From positions 62,001-126,000 of the forward strand of contig JAFDXE010000004.1 in assembly GCA_018268085.1 (NCBI GenBank): a stretch of 64,000 nt of DNA. Reading direction: 5' to 3'. Position 1 is the stretch's first letter. Each line of letters opens with the position of its first letter. The position numbers were made by a program, and so were the translations under genes. The DNA is from Bacteroidota bacterium. Lineage in GTDB: Bacteria; Bacteroidota; Bacteroidia; Chitinophagales; Chitinophagaceae. The notes beneath the pieces are model-generated. The model was not told where the DNA came from. It did no database searches and worked only from the letters and a program-made list of their open reading frames with translations. This document shows, in pieces, positions 1 through 8,313 of this stretch.

Positions 1-986
1 ATTTAACAGCTTCCATACCGGGCATCAACCCGATTAAGGAATTAATAGAACGATTACAATCAGATTCTCTGCTGCGTAAAAAATACGGCATAAAAGATTT
101 ATCGCTATTACAATCATTTTATGAAAACAACCATTACCAGTGGCAGTGGTACAACAATAATAACGCAGTTACAAACAGAAAACAGTTAATACATAAACTG
201 AGCAATGCAAAAAGTTATGCAATCAAAGAAAGAAACACCGGCTTATTGCAATTGAAATGCAACGACTGTACATTGAATGATTCATTGATCAGTGAAATAA
301 AATTCAGCAATGCCGGGTTAACCTTTTTTAAAGACCTGGCTTATTCCGATACCAGTTTCGTGTCGTATAATGGCTGGCATTACAGTCCCGATTGCAATGA
401 TATATCCTGGATGTTACAGAAAAGTATTGAATCCGGCGACTATGATACTTATATCAAATTGGCAGAACCTTCATCAGATACATACCGTTCACTGAAAAAA
501 TTATATGCTGAAACATTAACTGCCCGGGTGAAAACCCAACAAAAGAAGATCTATAACCAGGTTCAATGGCAACGCTGGATATCCTGCATGGAAGGAAAAT
601 CTTACCTGTTGATAAACCTCGCAAGTTCCGCAATAACATTGATGGAAGCGGGTAAACCATTGTATCATGCAACGTTCAGGCTGAGCAGGAAGCCGGCAAA
701 ACCAGTTACCGTAACATCAATCCTGCAACCTGCCCGTTTATATTTTGATGACAATTATCCTTCGTCATTACAATTTGATTTTGACAATCCCTACCAACTC
801 ACGATTTCGGGTAGCCGCAGTTGCACCGATGGAAAAACGCATATCATCGTTGCCGATCCTGATAAACTACTGGAAGCCATCAAGGCTGATACAAGCGGGG
901 AAAATGATATATGCACAGAAGAAGCCTGCCCGTACACAGAAACAGCCATCCGTTCCATACCGGTGTTTATAATTGACCTGAAGTAG
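1..986 (+). CDS. L,D-transpeptidase (YcbB/LdtD-like), divergent, 5' end outside window
   Basis: The reading frame is open from base 3 to the stop at 984-986, so the N-terminus lies before the window. The middle resembles the scaffold and catalytic core of YcbB-type L,D-transpeptidases: a helical stretch (RSLKKLYAETL), a WQRW segment like the usual 'MERWRW', then strand-rich YLLINLASSAITLMEAGKPL followed by KPVTV. These periplasmic enzymes make 3-3 cross-links in peptidoglycan. The expected catalytic SxGCxR motif is altered: the best match is GSRSCTDG followed by VADPDKLLEAI, which keeps a Cys but not the usual HG and R. It may be a degenerate or specialised homologue. It converges on the next gene with an 8-base gap. 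The family call is moderate and activity is uncertain. Confidence 0.5.
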   Translation, partial: LTASIPGINPIKELIERLQSDSLLRKKYGIKDLSLLQSFYENNHYQWQWYNNNNAVTNRKQLIHKLSNAKSYAIKERNTGLLQLKCNDCTLNDSLISEIKFSNAGLTFFKDLAYSDTSFVSYNGWHYSPDCNDISWMLQKSIESGDYDTYIKLAEPSSDTYRSLKKLYAETLTARVKTQQKKIYNQVQWQRWISCMEGKSYLLINLASSAITLMEAGKPLYHATFRLSRKPAKPVTVTSILQPARLYFDDNYPSSLQFDFDNPYQLTISGSRSCTDGKTHIIVADPDKLLEAIKADTSGENDICTEEACPYTETAIRSIPVFIIDLK

Positions 987-994
987 ATCTTAAT

Positions 995-2413
995 TTACAA
1001 CAATGTTGTTTGCAGGTTAAAAGTTGATAAAGGCAATGTTGTTGAATTCTTTATTTCAGCAAATCCGCCAATTACATCGGTTACATCATAAGTTCCGTTT
1101 TGCATTAAAACAGAAGCAGCAATCATACTCCGGTATCCGCCGGCACAATACAAAACTATTTTTTTATCGGTTGGAAATGCATTGAAGTGCCTGTTCATTT
1201 CATTCAACGGAATGTTTACGGCGCCATGAACATGCTGTGATTCAAACTCCGATCTTTTCCTTACATCATACAAAGCAATATCCTGCACATCCATCATTTG
1301 CTGCAATTGTGATGCGTTAATCCTGTTGATGCTGTTGTATTTTTTCTGACCTGCCAACCAGGTAGTAAATCCGCCTTCGAGGTAACCAATGGTATGATCA
1401 TACCCTACTCTCGATAACCGGATCATACATTCTTTTTCTTTACCCGGTTCTGTAACCAGTACGATCTGCTGGCGAACAGATGGAATCATCTCTCCCACCC
1501 ATTGTGCAAAATTTCCATTTACGCCTACATTGATACTGCCGGGAATAAATCCCTTTGCAAAATCACCGGCATCTCTTGTATCAAGAATCAACACCGCATC
1601 ATCTGCAATTGCTTTTTCAAATTCAGCTAATGTAAGCGGATGATTGCCTCTTGCCAATACTTCATCTAAATGTTCATATCCCTGAAGGTTCATCAACACA
1701 TTTTGCGGAAAATAACCGGGAGGCGTTGTGAGCCCGTTTAATACTTTATCAATGAATGCTTCTTTGGTTAAGGATGGATCCAATGCATAATTAACAAGTT
1801 TCTGATGTCCCAGTGTGTCCGTTGTTTCTTTGCTCATCATTTTACCACAGGCACTTCCTGCTCCATGATTCGGGTACACGATAAGGTTATCATTCAGCGG
1901 CATTATTTTATTACGTAATGAATCATACAAGTATCCGGCAAGTTTTTTTTCATCCAGATCTTTATTTACATGTTGCGCAAGATCGGGGCGGCCCACATCG
2001 CCGATAAACAACGTATCGCCTGTTATGATGGCGTAATCCTGCCCCTGCTCATCCATTACTAAGTAAGTAGTACTTTCCATGGTATGTCCGGGCGTGTGAA
2101 TGACTTTAATTTTAATTTTTCCCAATGAAAAAACCTGATTGTCGGTTGCCACAATAGCGTCATAACCCGGTTTTGCAGTGGGCCCAAAAACAATTTTTGC
2201 ACCCGTCTTCTTCATTAATTCAAGATGGCCACTTACGAAGTCGGCATGAAAATGCGTTTCAAATACATATTTAATTATAGCATTGTCATTCCTGGCTTTT
2301 TGAATATACTGATCTACTTCACGTAAGGGATCAAAAATGGCTGCTTCGCCGTTGCTTTCTACATAATAGGCTGCATGCGCCAGGCAATTGGTATAGAGTT
2401 GTTCAATTTTCAT
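995..2413 (-). CDS. MBL-fold persulfide dioxygenase-like protein with two rhodanese domains
   Basis: This is a 472-residue protein. The N-terminal metallo-beta-lactamase domain is of the ETHE1/persulfide-dioxygenase type, with metal ligands in THFHADFVSGH (about residues 53-63), HTPGHTMES (H110) and GDTLFIGDVGRPDL (D133), plus PNHGAGSACGK. Two rhodanese-like domains follow. The first has no catalytic Cys (VLVTEPGKE); the second has a full active loop, CAGGYRS, with Cys at about 423. The family oxidises glutathione or protein persulfide to sulfite using O2, with sulfur passed through the rhodanese. It is the second gene of an operon behind the lipoprotein gene (27-base gap), driven by an FNR-type promoter at 2987-3030. 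A close paralogue lies at 44556-45971. Family assignment is firm; the natural substrate is inferred. Confidence 0.9.
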   Translation of the reverse strand: MKIEQLYTNCLAHAAYYVESNGEAAIFDPLREVDQYIQKARNDNAIIKYVFETHFHADFVSGHLELMKKTGAKIVFGPTAKPGYDAIVATDNQVFSLGKIKIKVIHTPGHTMESTTYLVMDEQGQDYAIITGDTLFIGDVGRPDLAQHVNKDLDEKKLAGYLYDSLRNKIMPLNDNLIVYPNHGAGSACGKMMSKETTDTLGHQKLVNYALDPSLTKEAFIDKVLNGLTTPPGYFPQNVLMNLQGYEHLDEVLARGNHPLTLAEFEKAIADDAVLILDTRDAGDFAKGFIPGSINVGVNGNFAQWVGEMIPSVRQQIVLVTEPGKEKECMIRLSRVGYDHTIGYLEGGFTTWLAGQKKYNSINRINASQLQQMMDVQDIALYDVRKRSEFESQHVHGAVNIPLNEMNRHFNAFPTDKKIVLYCAGGYRSMIAASVLMQNGTYDVTDVIGGFAEIKNSTTLPLSTFNLQTTLL

Positions 2414-2440
2414 GATCCTATTGGCTTTAAAAGGAGATAA

Positions 2441-2953
2441 TTATTTTGCTTTGCTATTGTCTTTCTCATGAATAAAATCGGTACGGGCATAGGAACCGGG
2501 CTCTGCATGATCGCCGGGCGCAAAATCCAACATTACATTGCTGATGCCATTTAACTCCGTGAGGTTGTATGTTACTTCTGCCAGGTAACCTTCGGCTCCA
2601 CTACTTCCCATGGATTGCGTGAGGTATTTAGCTTTTGGTATCTTAATAAAAATGGTATCATTGGATGTTTTAACGTACTGCAATTTCACTTCAGGATACA
2701 TCTCATTCATCCTGCCAATGATATTCTCTGCCGTTAAAGAATCTGTACTGATTGGCGACATGCGTTTCATGATCATACTGCCGCTGTTGTCCCAATCTGC
2801 CGTCCATAAATAATGCGCATCCACCACCGCAATATTCGAACTGTCGGATGGCAATATTATTTCATTAGTAACGGCAGGCGCTTCCTTTTCTTTATGCTGA
2901 TTACAGGAAACGATAAAGAATAAAGCTGAAAGAATGAAAATGGCTCTTTTCAT
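2441..2953 (-). CDS. Predicted lipoprotein, possibly GerMN-like
   Basis: The frame runs up to 2998, but the start at 2953 (MKRAIFILSALFFIVSC) gives a clean lipoprotein signal ending in Cys. The predicted transcription start near 2983 lies downstream of the 2998 ATG, which supports 2953. The mature part is about 150 residues. The stretch GSSGAEGYLAEVTYNLTEL followed by GISNVMLDFAPG resembles the GerMN fold (two such domains occur in GerM), but the match is weak. It is the first gene of the operon with the persulfide dioxygenase, so it may act in envelope sulfur or redox stress; that is inference only. No catalytic residues are apparent. Confidence 0.6.
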   Translation of the reverse strand: MKRAIFILSALFFIVSCNQHKEKEAPAVTNEIILPSDSSNIAVVDAHYLWTADWDNSGSMIMKRMSPISTDSLTAENIIGRMNEMYPEVKLQYVKTSNDTIFIKIPKAKYLTQSMGSSGAEGYLAEVTYNLTELNGISNVMLDFAPGDHAEPGSYARTDFIHEKDNSKAK

Positions 2954-2986
2954 TTGAATAATTTGAGGTCTCAAACCAATGAATTT

Positions 2987-3030
2987 CAAAAGTATCATAG
3001 CTGATTTTTTTATTTTATGACTTATATCAT
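2987..3030 (-). promoter_or_regulatory. FNR-type promoter of the lipoprotein/persulfide dioxygenase operon
   Basis: Read on the minus strand, the -7 element is TACTTTTG (2994-2987), a full match to the Bacteroidota TAnnTTTG consensus. The box TGACTTATATCA (14-bp site 3017-3030) is a perfect TGA-N6-TCA. Its centre is 29.5 bp upstream of the first base of the -7 element, i.e. near -41, the class II activator position. A weaker second site (3039-3052) lies 22 bp further upstream. The same two sites serve ccoI in the other direction. Confidence 0.7.
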
Positions 3031-3082
3031 GTTAAACTATGACAAAAAGAAGCAACAATCTTTCCAATGATGAGGATATTTG
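3017..3082 (+). promoter_or_regulatory. FNR-type promoter of ccoI (shares boxes with the divergent operon)
   Basis: The -7 element candidate is GATATTTG at 3075-3082 (five of six conserved bases). The proximal site TGACAAAAAGAA (3039-3052) keeps one good half, TGAC. The distal site at 3017-3030 is a perfect TGA-N6-TCA. The centres are 29.5 and 51.5 bp upstream of the -7 element, the same geometry as the ccoS and ric-like promoters. This side is weaker than the minus-strand side. Confidence 0.5.
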
Positions 3083-3109
3083 AAAAATTTTTATTTTATC
3101 AAAAAGGAA

Positions 3110-5515
3110 ATGAATAAAAGTCCGGAATGTTATCACTGCGGTGAACAATGTGAAACCGTGATTACGATTGATGATAAGCATTTCTGCTGCGAAGGTTGCA
3201 AACAGGTGTACCTGCTGCTGAATGAAACCAATCTTTGCAGTTATTACGACCTGGATAAAAATCCCGGCATTAAAGCCAAAGGGAAATTTACCAGCGAGCG
3301 GTTCGGTTACCTTGATGATGCTGAGTTACAGAAGAAAATTGTGCAATTCAGCAGCGATACGCAAACCAATGTTACATTTGAGTTGCCGCAGATGCACTGT
3401 TCTTCCTGTATTTTCCTGTTGGAGAACCTGCACAAAATAAACGAAGGCGTTATTAGTTCCCGGGCCAACTTCCAGCGAAAAGAAGTATTTATATCTTTTA
3501 ATCCACAGAAGATCTCATTGAGAAAAGTAGTGGAATTACTTGCTTTCATTGGATATGAGCCATCCATTACACTGGAAAAATCTTCCAGCCGGCAATCTCC
3601 CAAAGCAAGAGTAAACCGCAGGCAATTGTACCGTATCGGCGTTGCCGGATTCTGCTTTTCCAATATTATGATGCTGAGCTTTCCTGAATACTTTTCTGCA
3701 GGGAATATAGGCGACGGGTTGAAAAACTTTTTTCCCTGGATCATCTTCGGCTTATCGTTACCGGTATTGCTGTTCAGCGCTTCCGATTTTTTTGTATCCG
3801 GGTTTAAAGGCTTACGACAAAAATATGTAAACATAGATGCGCCTATTGCACTGGCCATTATCGTTACCTACGGAAGAAGTTATTACGAGATCATTTCAGG
3901 CACAGGCGCCGGCTACCTCGATTCAGGAACAGGCATTGTATTTTTTATGCTCGTTGGACGCTGGTTCCAGAATAAAACCTACGATGTATTGTCGTTTGAG
4001 CGGGACTATCGTTCTTATTTCCCATTAGGCGTAACCGTTAAACAAAAAGACCTGACTGAAAAAAATATTCCCGTAACTGATCTGCAGAAAGGAAATACCA
4101 TCATCATCCGCAATGAAGATATTGTACCTGCTGATGCCATCCTGAAAAAAGGAACAGCCTATATAGATTACAGCTTTGTAAATGGAGAGAACACTCCCGT
4201 AACCATCCGCAGCGGAGAATTGATCTATGCCGGTGGTAAACAAACCGGCCCGGCTATTGAACTGGAAGTGGTGAATGAAGTATCGCAGAGTTACATCACA
4301 GAATTATGGAACAACAGCATTTTCAGGAAACAAAAACAGGGAGACGAATCATTTATTCATCCCTGGAGCCGCTTTTTTACCATTAGTTTATTTAGTGTAG
4401 CCATTGCGGCGGTAATTTTCTGGTGGTTTGTGAACCCGGCAAATATATGGCCGGCGCTTACTTCAGTGCTCATCGTTGCCTGCCCCTGTTCACTTTTACT
4501 ATCCGCCACATTCACATTCGGCAATATGGTACGCATATTTGGCAAGAACAAACTGTACCTGAAAAATGCCGGCATCATCGAATCACTGGCAACTGTTGAC
4601 ACCATTGTATTCGACAAAACCGGTACAATGACAGAACCCAACAAAGTTGATTTCCGCTATTTCGGTAAAAATTTATCCGACAGGGAAAAAAGCTGGTTGC
4701 AACAGGTGAGCAATCAGTCTTCGCATCCGTTGAGCAGGCTGATGGCAGCCACCTTACATGTTCAGCAGGCAGCAGCCGATAATATTACTGGTTTCAGGGA
4801 ACATTCCGGCAAAGGACTGGAAGCGGTAATTGACGATACTACGGTATTGGTGGGTTCAGATGAGATCGTACACCTCAAAAGCGAAGTAAAGCATGATGAG
4901 AACAAAGGATCAAAAGTGAATGTGCAGATCGGCAACGATTACAAAGGATATTTCCTGGTATCGAATCACTATCGTGAAGGACTGGCCGAAACTATTGCCG
5001 GGTTAAGAAAAGCCGGGTATCATTTATGTGTGTTGTCGGGCGACAATGATTCTGAAAAAGAGAACCTGCAATCTATCTTCGGTATTACCGCCGATTATAA
5101 ATTCAAACAGATGCCACAGGATAAACTCAACTATATTAAACATCTTCAATCCAAAAACCATAAAGTATTAATGATCGGCGATGGATTGAATGATGCAGGC
5201 GCCTTAATGCAGGCCGACGCCGGGATTGCGGTAAACAATAACCATACGCAGTTTACACCAGCCTGCGACGCCATTCTCGACGGCAGCCGTGTAACAGATA
5301 TTGATAAATTCTTACGCTTCGCTAAATCCGGTAAAAAAATCGTAACCGGAAGTTTCATCCTGTCTATAATATATAACATCGTTGGGCTAAGCTTCGCCGT
5401 TAGTGCCCAGTTATCTCCCATGGTAGCGGCTATCCTGATGCCCGCAAGTAGTATCAGCATTGTGTTGTTTGTTACATTAATGAGTAATATTTCGGGGGCG
5501 GGGAAAAAGCTGTGA
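3110..5515 (+). CDS. ccoI: Copper-transporting P-type ATPase, cbb3 oxidase assembly (CcoI/FixI)
   Basis: This P1B-type ATPase exports Cu and supplies cbb3 oxidase assembly. In order: an N-terminal Cys-rich metal-binding domain (CYHCGEQC, CCEGCKQVY), a heavy-metal-associated domain with MHCSSC, the transmembrane CPCS motif (about residue 458), the phosphorylation loop DKTGTMT (Asp near 501), the SSHPLS nucleotide-binding motif and GDGLNDAGAL. A TTG at 3080 could add 10 residues, but the ATG at 3110 follows AAAAAGGA and sits about 24 bases after the predicted transcription start, so I prefer it. It stands at the head of the cbb3 locus but is separated from ccoS by 289 bases with a second promoter. 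Confidence 0.93.
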   Translation: MNKSPECYHCGEQCETVITIDDKHFCCEGCKQVYLLLNETNLCSYYDLDKNPGIKAKGKFTSERFGYLDDAELQKKIVQFSSDTQTNVTFELPQMHCSSCIFLLENLHKINEGVISSRANFQRKEVFISFNPQKISLRKVVELLAFIGYEPSITLEKSSSRQSPKARVNRRQLYRIGVAGFCFSNIMMLSFPEYFSAGNIGDGLKNFFPWIIFGLSLPVLLFSASDFFVSGFKGLRQKYVNIDAPIALAIIVTYGRSYYEIISGTGAGYLDSGTGIVFFMLVGRWFQNKTYDVLSFERDYRSYFPLGVTVKQKDLTEKNIPVTDLQKGNTIIIRNEDIVPADAILKKGTAYIDYSFVNGENTPVTIRSGELIYAGGKQTGPAIELEVVNEVSQSYITELWNNSIFRKQKQGDESFIHPWSRFFTISLFSVAIAAVIFWWFVNPANIWPALTSVLIVACPCSLLLSATFTFGNMVRIFGKNKLYLKNAGIIESLATVDTIVFDKTGTMTEPNKVDFRYFGKNLSDREKSWLQQVSNQSSHPLSRLMAATLHVQQAAADNITGFREHSGKGLEAVIDDTTVLVGSDEIVHLKSEVKHDENKGSKVNVQIGNDYKGYFLVSNHYREGLAETIAGLRKAGYHLCVLSGDNDSEKENLQSIFGITADYKFKQMPQDKLNYIKHLQSKNHKVLMIGDGLNDAGALMQADAGIAVNNNHTQFTPACDAILDGSRVTDIDKFLRFAKSGKKIVTGSFILSIIYNIVGLSFAVSAQLSPMVAAILMPASSISIVLFVTLMSNISGAGKKL

Positions 5516-5585
5516 GCTGTTAGTTACAAGTTGTGAGCTGTTAGTTACAAGTTGTTAGTAGTTAGTTGTTAGTTGTTAGTTGTTG
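5512..5585. repeat. Intergenic tandem repeat array (GTTAGTT / GAGCTGT type)
   Basis: Two direct copies of a 21-bp unit starting GTGAGCTGTTAGTT occupy 5512-5532 and 5533-5553. Degenerate 7-bp GTTAGTT repeats continue to about 5585. The first copy begins inside the ccoI stop codon. A related GAGCTGTGAGC-rich array follows hemN at 18787-18830, so this is a dispersed low-complexity element that settles after genes. Confidence 0.8.
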
Positions 5586-5719
5586 GCAACTGAGTTAGCT
5601 GTTAAGCTGCGGATCGGCAATACCATTTCCACGATTTTAGTTTCTGTTCCGGCAAATAATTCAACGGGAGTAATTGAGAAGGCACATGTCCAAAAAACAT
5701 CGCCGGCAAGTTTCAAAAA

Positions 5720-5785
5720 CTGATCTAAATCATATTCTCTTTTGATAGCAGTCATTCCTAATCCTTCCATCTCAAAATAGCTTTG
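5720..5785 (+). promoter_or_regulatory. Tandem FNR-type promoter of the ccoS-ccoNOQP operon
   Basis: This is the clearest example of the shared promoter design. The distal box is TGATCTAAATCA (14-bp site 5720-5733) and the proximal box TGATAGCAGTCA (5742-5755); both are perfect TGA-N6-TCA with centres 22 bp apart. The -7 element TAGCTTTG (5778-5785) matches TAnnTTTG fully, and its first base is 29.5 bp from the proximal box centre. Transcription should start near 5789, 16 bases before ccoS. Confidence 0.8.
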
Positions 5786-5804
5786 GCAAGTCAAATTTTT
5801 TCAT

Positions 5805-5972
5805 ATGAGCGTATTATTTATACTGATCGGGATTAGCATGATGGTGGCGGGAACATTTCTCGTCGCTTTTTTATGGAGTGTATTCACCGGCCAATACGAT
5901 GACGACTACACGCCGTCTGTACGCATGTTGTTTGACAACGACCTGAAAGAAATGAATCAATCAAACAAATAA
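5805..5972 (+). CDS. ccoS: cbb3-type oxidase assembly protein CcoS
   Basis: A 55-residue protein. It starts MSVLFILIGISMMVAG, a single transmembrane segment, followed by FTGQYDDDYTPSVRMLFDND, the short acidic tail usual in CcoS. CcoS is needed to insert heme and copper cofactors into the cbb3 catalytic subunit. It is the first gene of the operon, 16 bases before ccoNO, and directly follows the tandem FNR-type promoter. Length and position are typical of the family. Confidence 0.85.
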   Translation: MSVLFILIGISMMVAGTFLVAFLWSVFTGQYDDDYTPSVRMLFDNDLKEMNQSNK

Positions 5973-5988
5973 CCAAAACAACCAGAAG

Positions 5989-8112
5989 ATGGAATTAGAA
6001 AAATTCAATTATGATAACCGGATTGTGAAAAATTTCGCTTTCGCCACCATGATTTGGGGCGCAGTTGGAATGCTGGCCGGTTTATGGGTGGCATTACAGT
6101 TAGTATTCCCATCACTTAACATTACACAATATGGTTCATTCGGAAGATTAAGACCATTACACACGAATGCGGTGATTTTCGCTTTTGTGGGTAACGGTAT
6201 TTTCATGGGCGTTTATTACTCCCTCCAGCGTTTGTGTAAAGCAAGAATGTTCAGCGATGTATTGAGCAAAATACATTTCTGGGGATGGCAGTTGATCATT
6301 GTATCTGCAGCCATTACATTACCGATTGGTTTAACGCAGGGTGCAGAATATGCTGAGCTGATCTGGCCAATCGATATCGCCATTACCGTAATATGGGTGG
6401 TGTTCGGTTGGAACATGTTCGGTACCATCATCAAAAGAAGAGAGAAACACTTATATGTAGCCATCTGGTTTTACATCGCCACTTTTGTAACAGTTGCCGT
6501 GCTGCACATCGTTCGTTCGGGTGAATTGCCTTATACCTGGCTGAAGAGCTATAGCTTCTACGCTGGTGTACAGGATGCGCTCGTGCAGTGGTGGTACGGT
6601 CACAACGCGGTGGCATTCTTTTTAACAACACCTTACTTAGGTTTGATGTATTACTTCATGCCAAAAGCGGCTAACCGCCCGGTTTACTCTTATCGTCTTT
6701 CCATCATTCACTTCTGGGCATTGATATTTCTTTATATCTGGGCTGGTCCGCACCACCTTTTATATACTGCATTGCCAAACTGGGCACAATCACTGGGTGT
6801 AGTATTCTCTTTCATGCTCATCTTCCCAAGCTGGGGTGGTATGATCAACGGGCTGCTCACTTTACGTGGTGCATGGGATCGTGTTAGAGATGATGTGATT
6901 TTAAAATTCATGGTGGTAGCCGTAACTGCTTATGGTATGGCTACGTTTGAAGGACCGATGCTGTCATTGAAAAATGTAAGCGCCATTGCACACTATACCG
7001 ACTGGATCGTTGCACACGTACACGTTGGCGCTTTGGGCTGGAATGGTATGCTCACTTTTGGTGTGCTCTACTGGTTGATCCCACGCCTCTACAATACACC
7101 GTTATATTCTAAAAAATTAGCGAACAATCACTTCTGGCTGGGAACACTCGGAATTGTTTTCTATGCTGTGCCTATGTACTGGGCTGGTTTTACACAAAGC
7201 AGTATGTGGAAACAATTTACTGATGCAGGTCAATTAAAATATTCTTTCCTTGAAACAGTTACTTATCTCAGGCCATTCTACGCCATGCGTTCTGTTGGTG
7301 GTGCATTGTTCCTGGTTGGTGTATTACTTATGATCTATAACCTGTTTAAAACAGTTGCTGCAGGAAAACTGGTTGCAGATGAACCGGCAGAAGCACCGGC
7401 ACTGGCGAAAGAAGGTCACAGGCATGCTGGCGAACACTGGCACAGGTGGATCGAACGCAAACCGGTACAACTGATGATCCTTAGCCTGGTAGTTATTTTA
7501 ATCGGTGGTATCATCGAACTGGTTCCAACATTCATGATCAAAGAAAATGTTCCTACCATTACAGAAGTAAAACCATATACACCACTTGAATTACAGGGAC
7601 GTGATATCTATGTAAGAGAAGGATGTTATGTATGTCACTCCCAGATGATCCGTCCTTTCAGAAGTGAAACAGAACGTTATGGTGAATATTCCAAAGCTGG
7701 TGAGTTTGTGTACGATCATCCGTTCCAGTGGGGAAGTAAACGTATGGGACCAGACCTGGCGAGAGAAGGAACCGGTAATCTTAAAAAATCTGATGGCTGG
7801 CATTTCCGTCACTTGCGTGAACCATCTTCCATGAGTGAAGGATCACTGATGCCCCCCTATCCGTTCCTGTTAGAACAAGATATAGACACTGCATTAACAG
7901 GCGCTAAGATAAGGGCGATGCAAACGCTGGGCGTTCCTTACGATAAAGGATATGATCAGCAGGCAAATGCCGACCTGATGAACCAGGCACGCAGCATCTC
8001 CGGCAATTTGCAGAATGATAGTATTCGCATTTCTCCTAACAAAGAAGTAATTGCTGTAATCGCTTACCTGCAAAGGCTGGGAACAGATATCACTAAAAAC
8101 AAAAAACAATAA
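5989..8112 (+). CDS. ccoNO: cbb3-type cytochrome c oxidase, fused subunits I and II (CcoN-CcoO)
   Basis: A 707-residue fusion. Residues 1 to about 470 are the 12-helix heme-copper catalytic subunit CcoN, with histidine-rich helices (HTNAVIFAFVGN, WWYGHNAVAFFLT, GPHHLLY, IVAHVHVGALGWNG). After a linker and another membrane segment (about 490-510) comes the CcoO part with one c-type heme site CYVCHSQMIRPF and RMGPDL. The complex reduces O2 to water at high affinity and pumps protons. The N-O fusion is common in Bacteroidota and is not a frameshift artefact. The ccoQ-like gene follows after two bases. Confidence 0.96.
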   Translation: MELEKFNYDNRIVKNFAFATMIWGAVGMLAGLWVALQLVFPSLNITQYGSFGRLRPLHTNAVIFAFVGNGIFMGVYYSLQRLCKARMFSDVLSKIHFWGWQLIIVSAAITLPIGLTQGAEYAELIWPIDIAITVIWVVFGWNMFGTIIKRREKHLYVAIWFYIATFVTVAVLHIVRSGELPYTWLKSYSFYAGVQDALVQWWYGHNAVAFFLTTPYLGLMYYFMPKAANRPVYSYRLSIIHFWALIFLYIWAGPHHLLYTALPNWAQSLGVVFSFMLIFPSWGGMINGLLTLRGAWDRVRDDVILKFMVVAVTAYGMATFEGPMLSLKNVSAIAHYTDWIVAHVHVGALGWNGMLTFGVLYWLIPRLYNTPLYSKKLANNHFWLGTLGIVFYAVPMYWAGFTQSSMWKQFTDAGQLKYSFLETVTYLRPFYAMRSVGGALFLVGVLLMIYNLFKTVAAGKLVADEPAEAPALAKEGHRHAGEHWHRWIERKPVQLMILSLVVILIGGIIELVPTFMIKENVPTITEVKPYTPLELQGRDIYVREGCYVCHSQMIRPFRSETERYGEYSKAGEFVYDHPFQWGSKRMGPDLAREGTGNLKKSDGWHFRHLREPSSMSEGSLMPPYPFLLEQDIDTALTGAKIRAMQTLGVPYDKGYDQQANADLMNQARSISGNLQNDSIRISPNKEVIAVIAYLQRLGTDITKNKKQ

Positions 8113-8114
8113 CC

Positions 8115-8309
8115 ATGTTCAAGTTTATAAAACAATATGCCGAAAAAATGGATCATGCGAATATTTATCCAATGATCTCTCTGGTGATATTCTTCCTGTT
8201 TTTTGTTGTACTGCTTTACTATGTAAAGAAAATGGACAAAAAAAATGTAGAAGCAATGTCAAATATTCCACTCGATCTTACCGAAGAATCAACCACGCAG
8301 AACTATTAA
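8115..8309 (+). CDS. ccoQ: Small cbb3 oxidase subunit (CcoQ-like)
   Basis: A 64-residue protein with one strong membrane segment (ISLVIFFLFFVVLLYYV) followed by a charged tail. It lies between ccoNO and ccoP with 2- and 4-base gaps. CcoQ-type subunits stabilise the core complex. Sequence conservation in this family is low, so the call rests on size, topology and place in the operon. Confidence 0.7.
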   Translation: MFKFIKQYAEKMDHANIYPMISLVIFFLFFVVLLYYVKKMDKKNVEAMSNIPLDLTEESTTQNY

Positions 8310-8313
8310 AAAC

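Noticed and set aside
3307..3858. 183-codon frame antisense to ccoI
   Set aside because: It lies fully within the well-supported ccoI gene and shows no domain.
5690..5733. Divergent minus-strand promoter from the distal ccoS box
   Set aside because: The sequence at the required -7 position (CCAAAAAA) matches TAnnTTTG poorly and no gene follows on that strand.
5576..5794. 72-codon minus-strand frame between ccoI and ccoS
   Set aside because: It overlaps both perfect FNR-type boxes and the -7 element of ccoS on the other strand and resembles no known protein; I treat it as chance.
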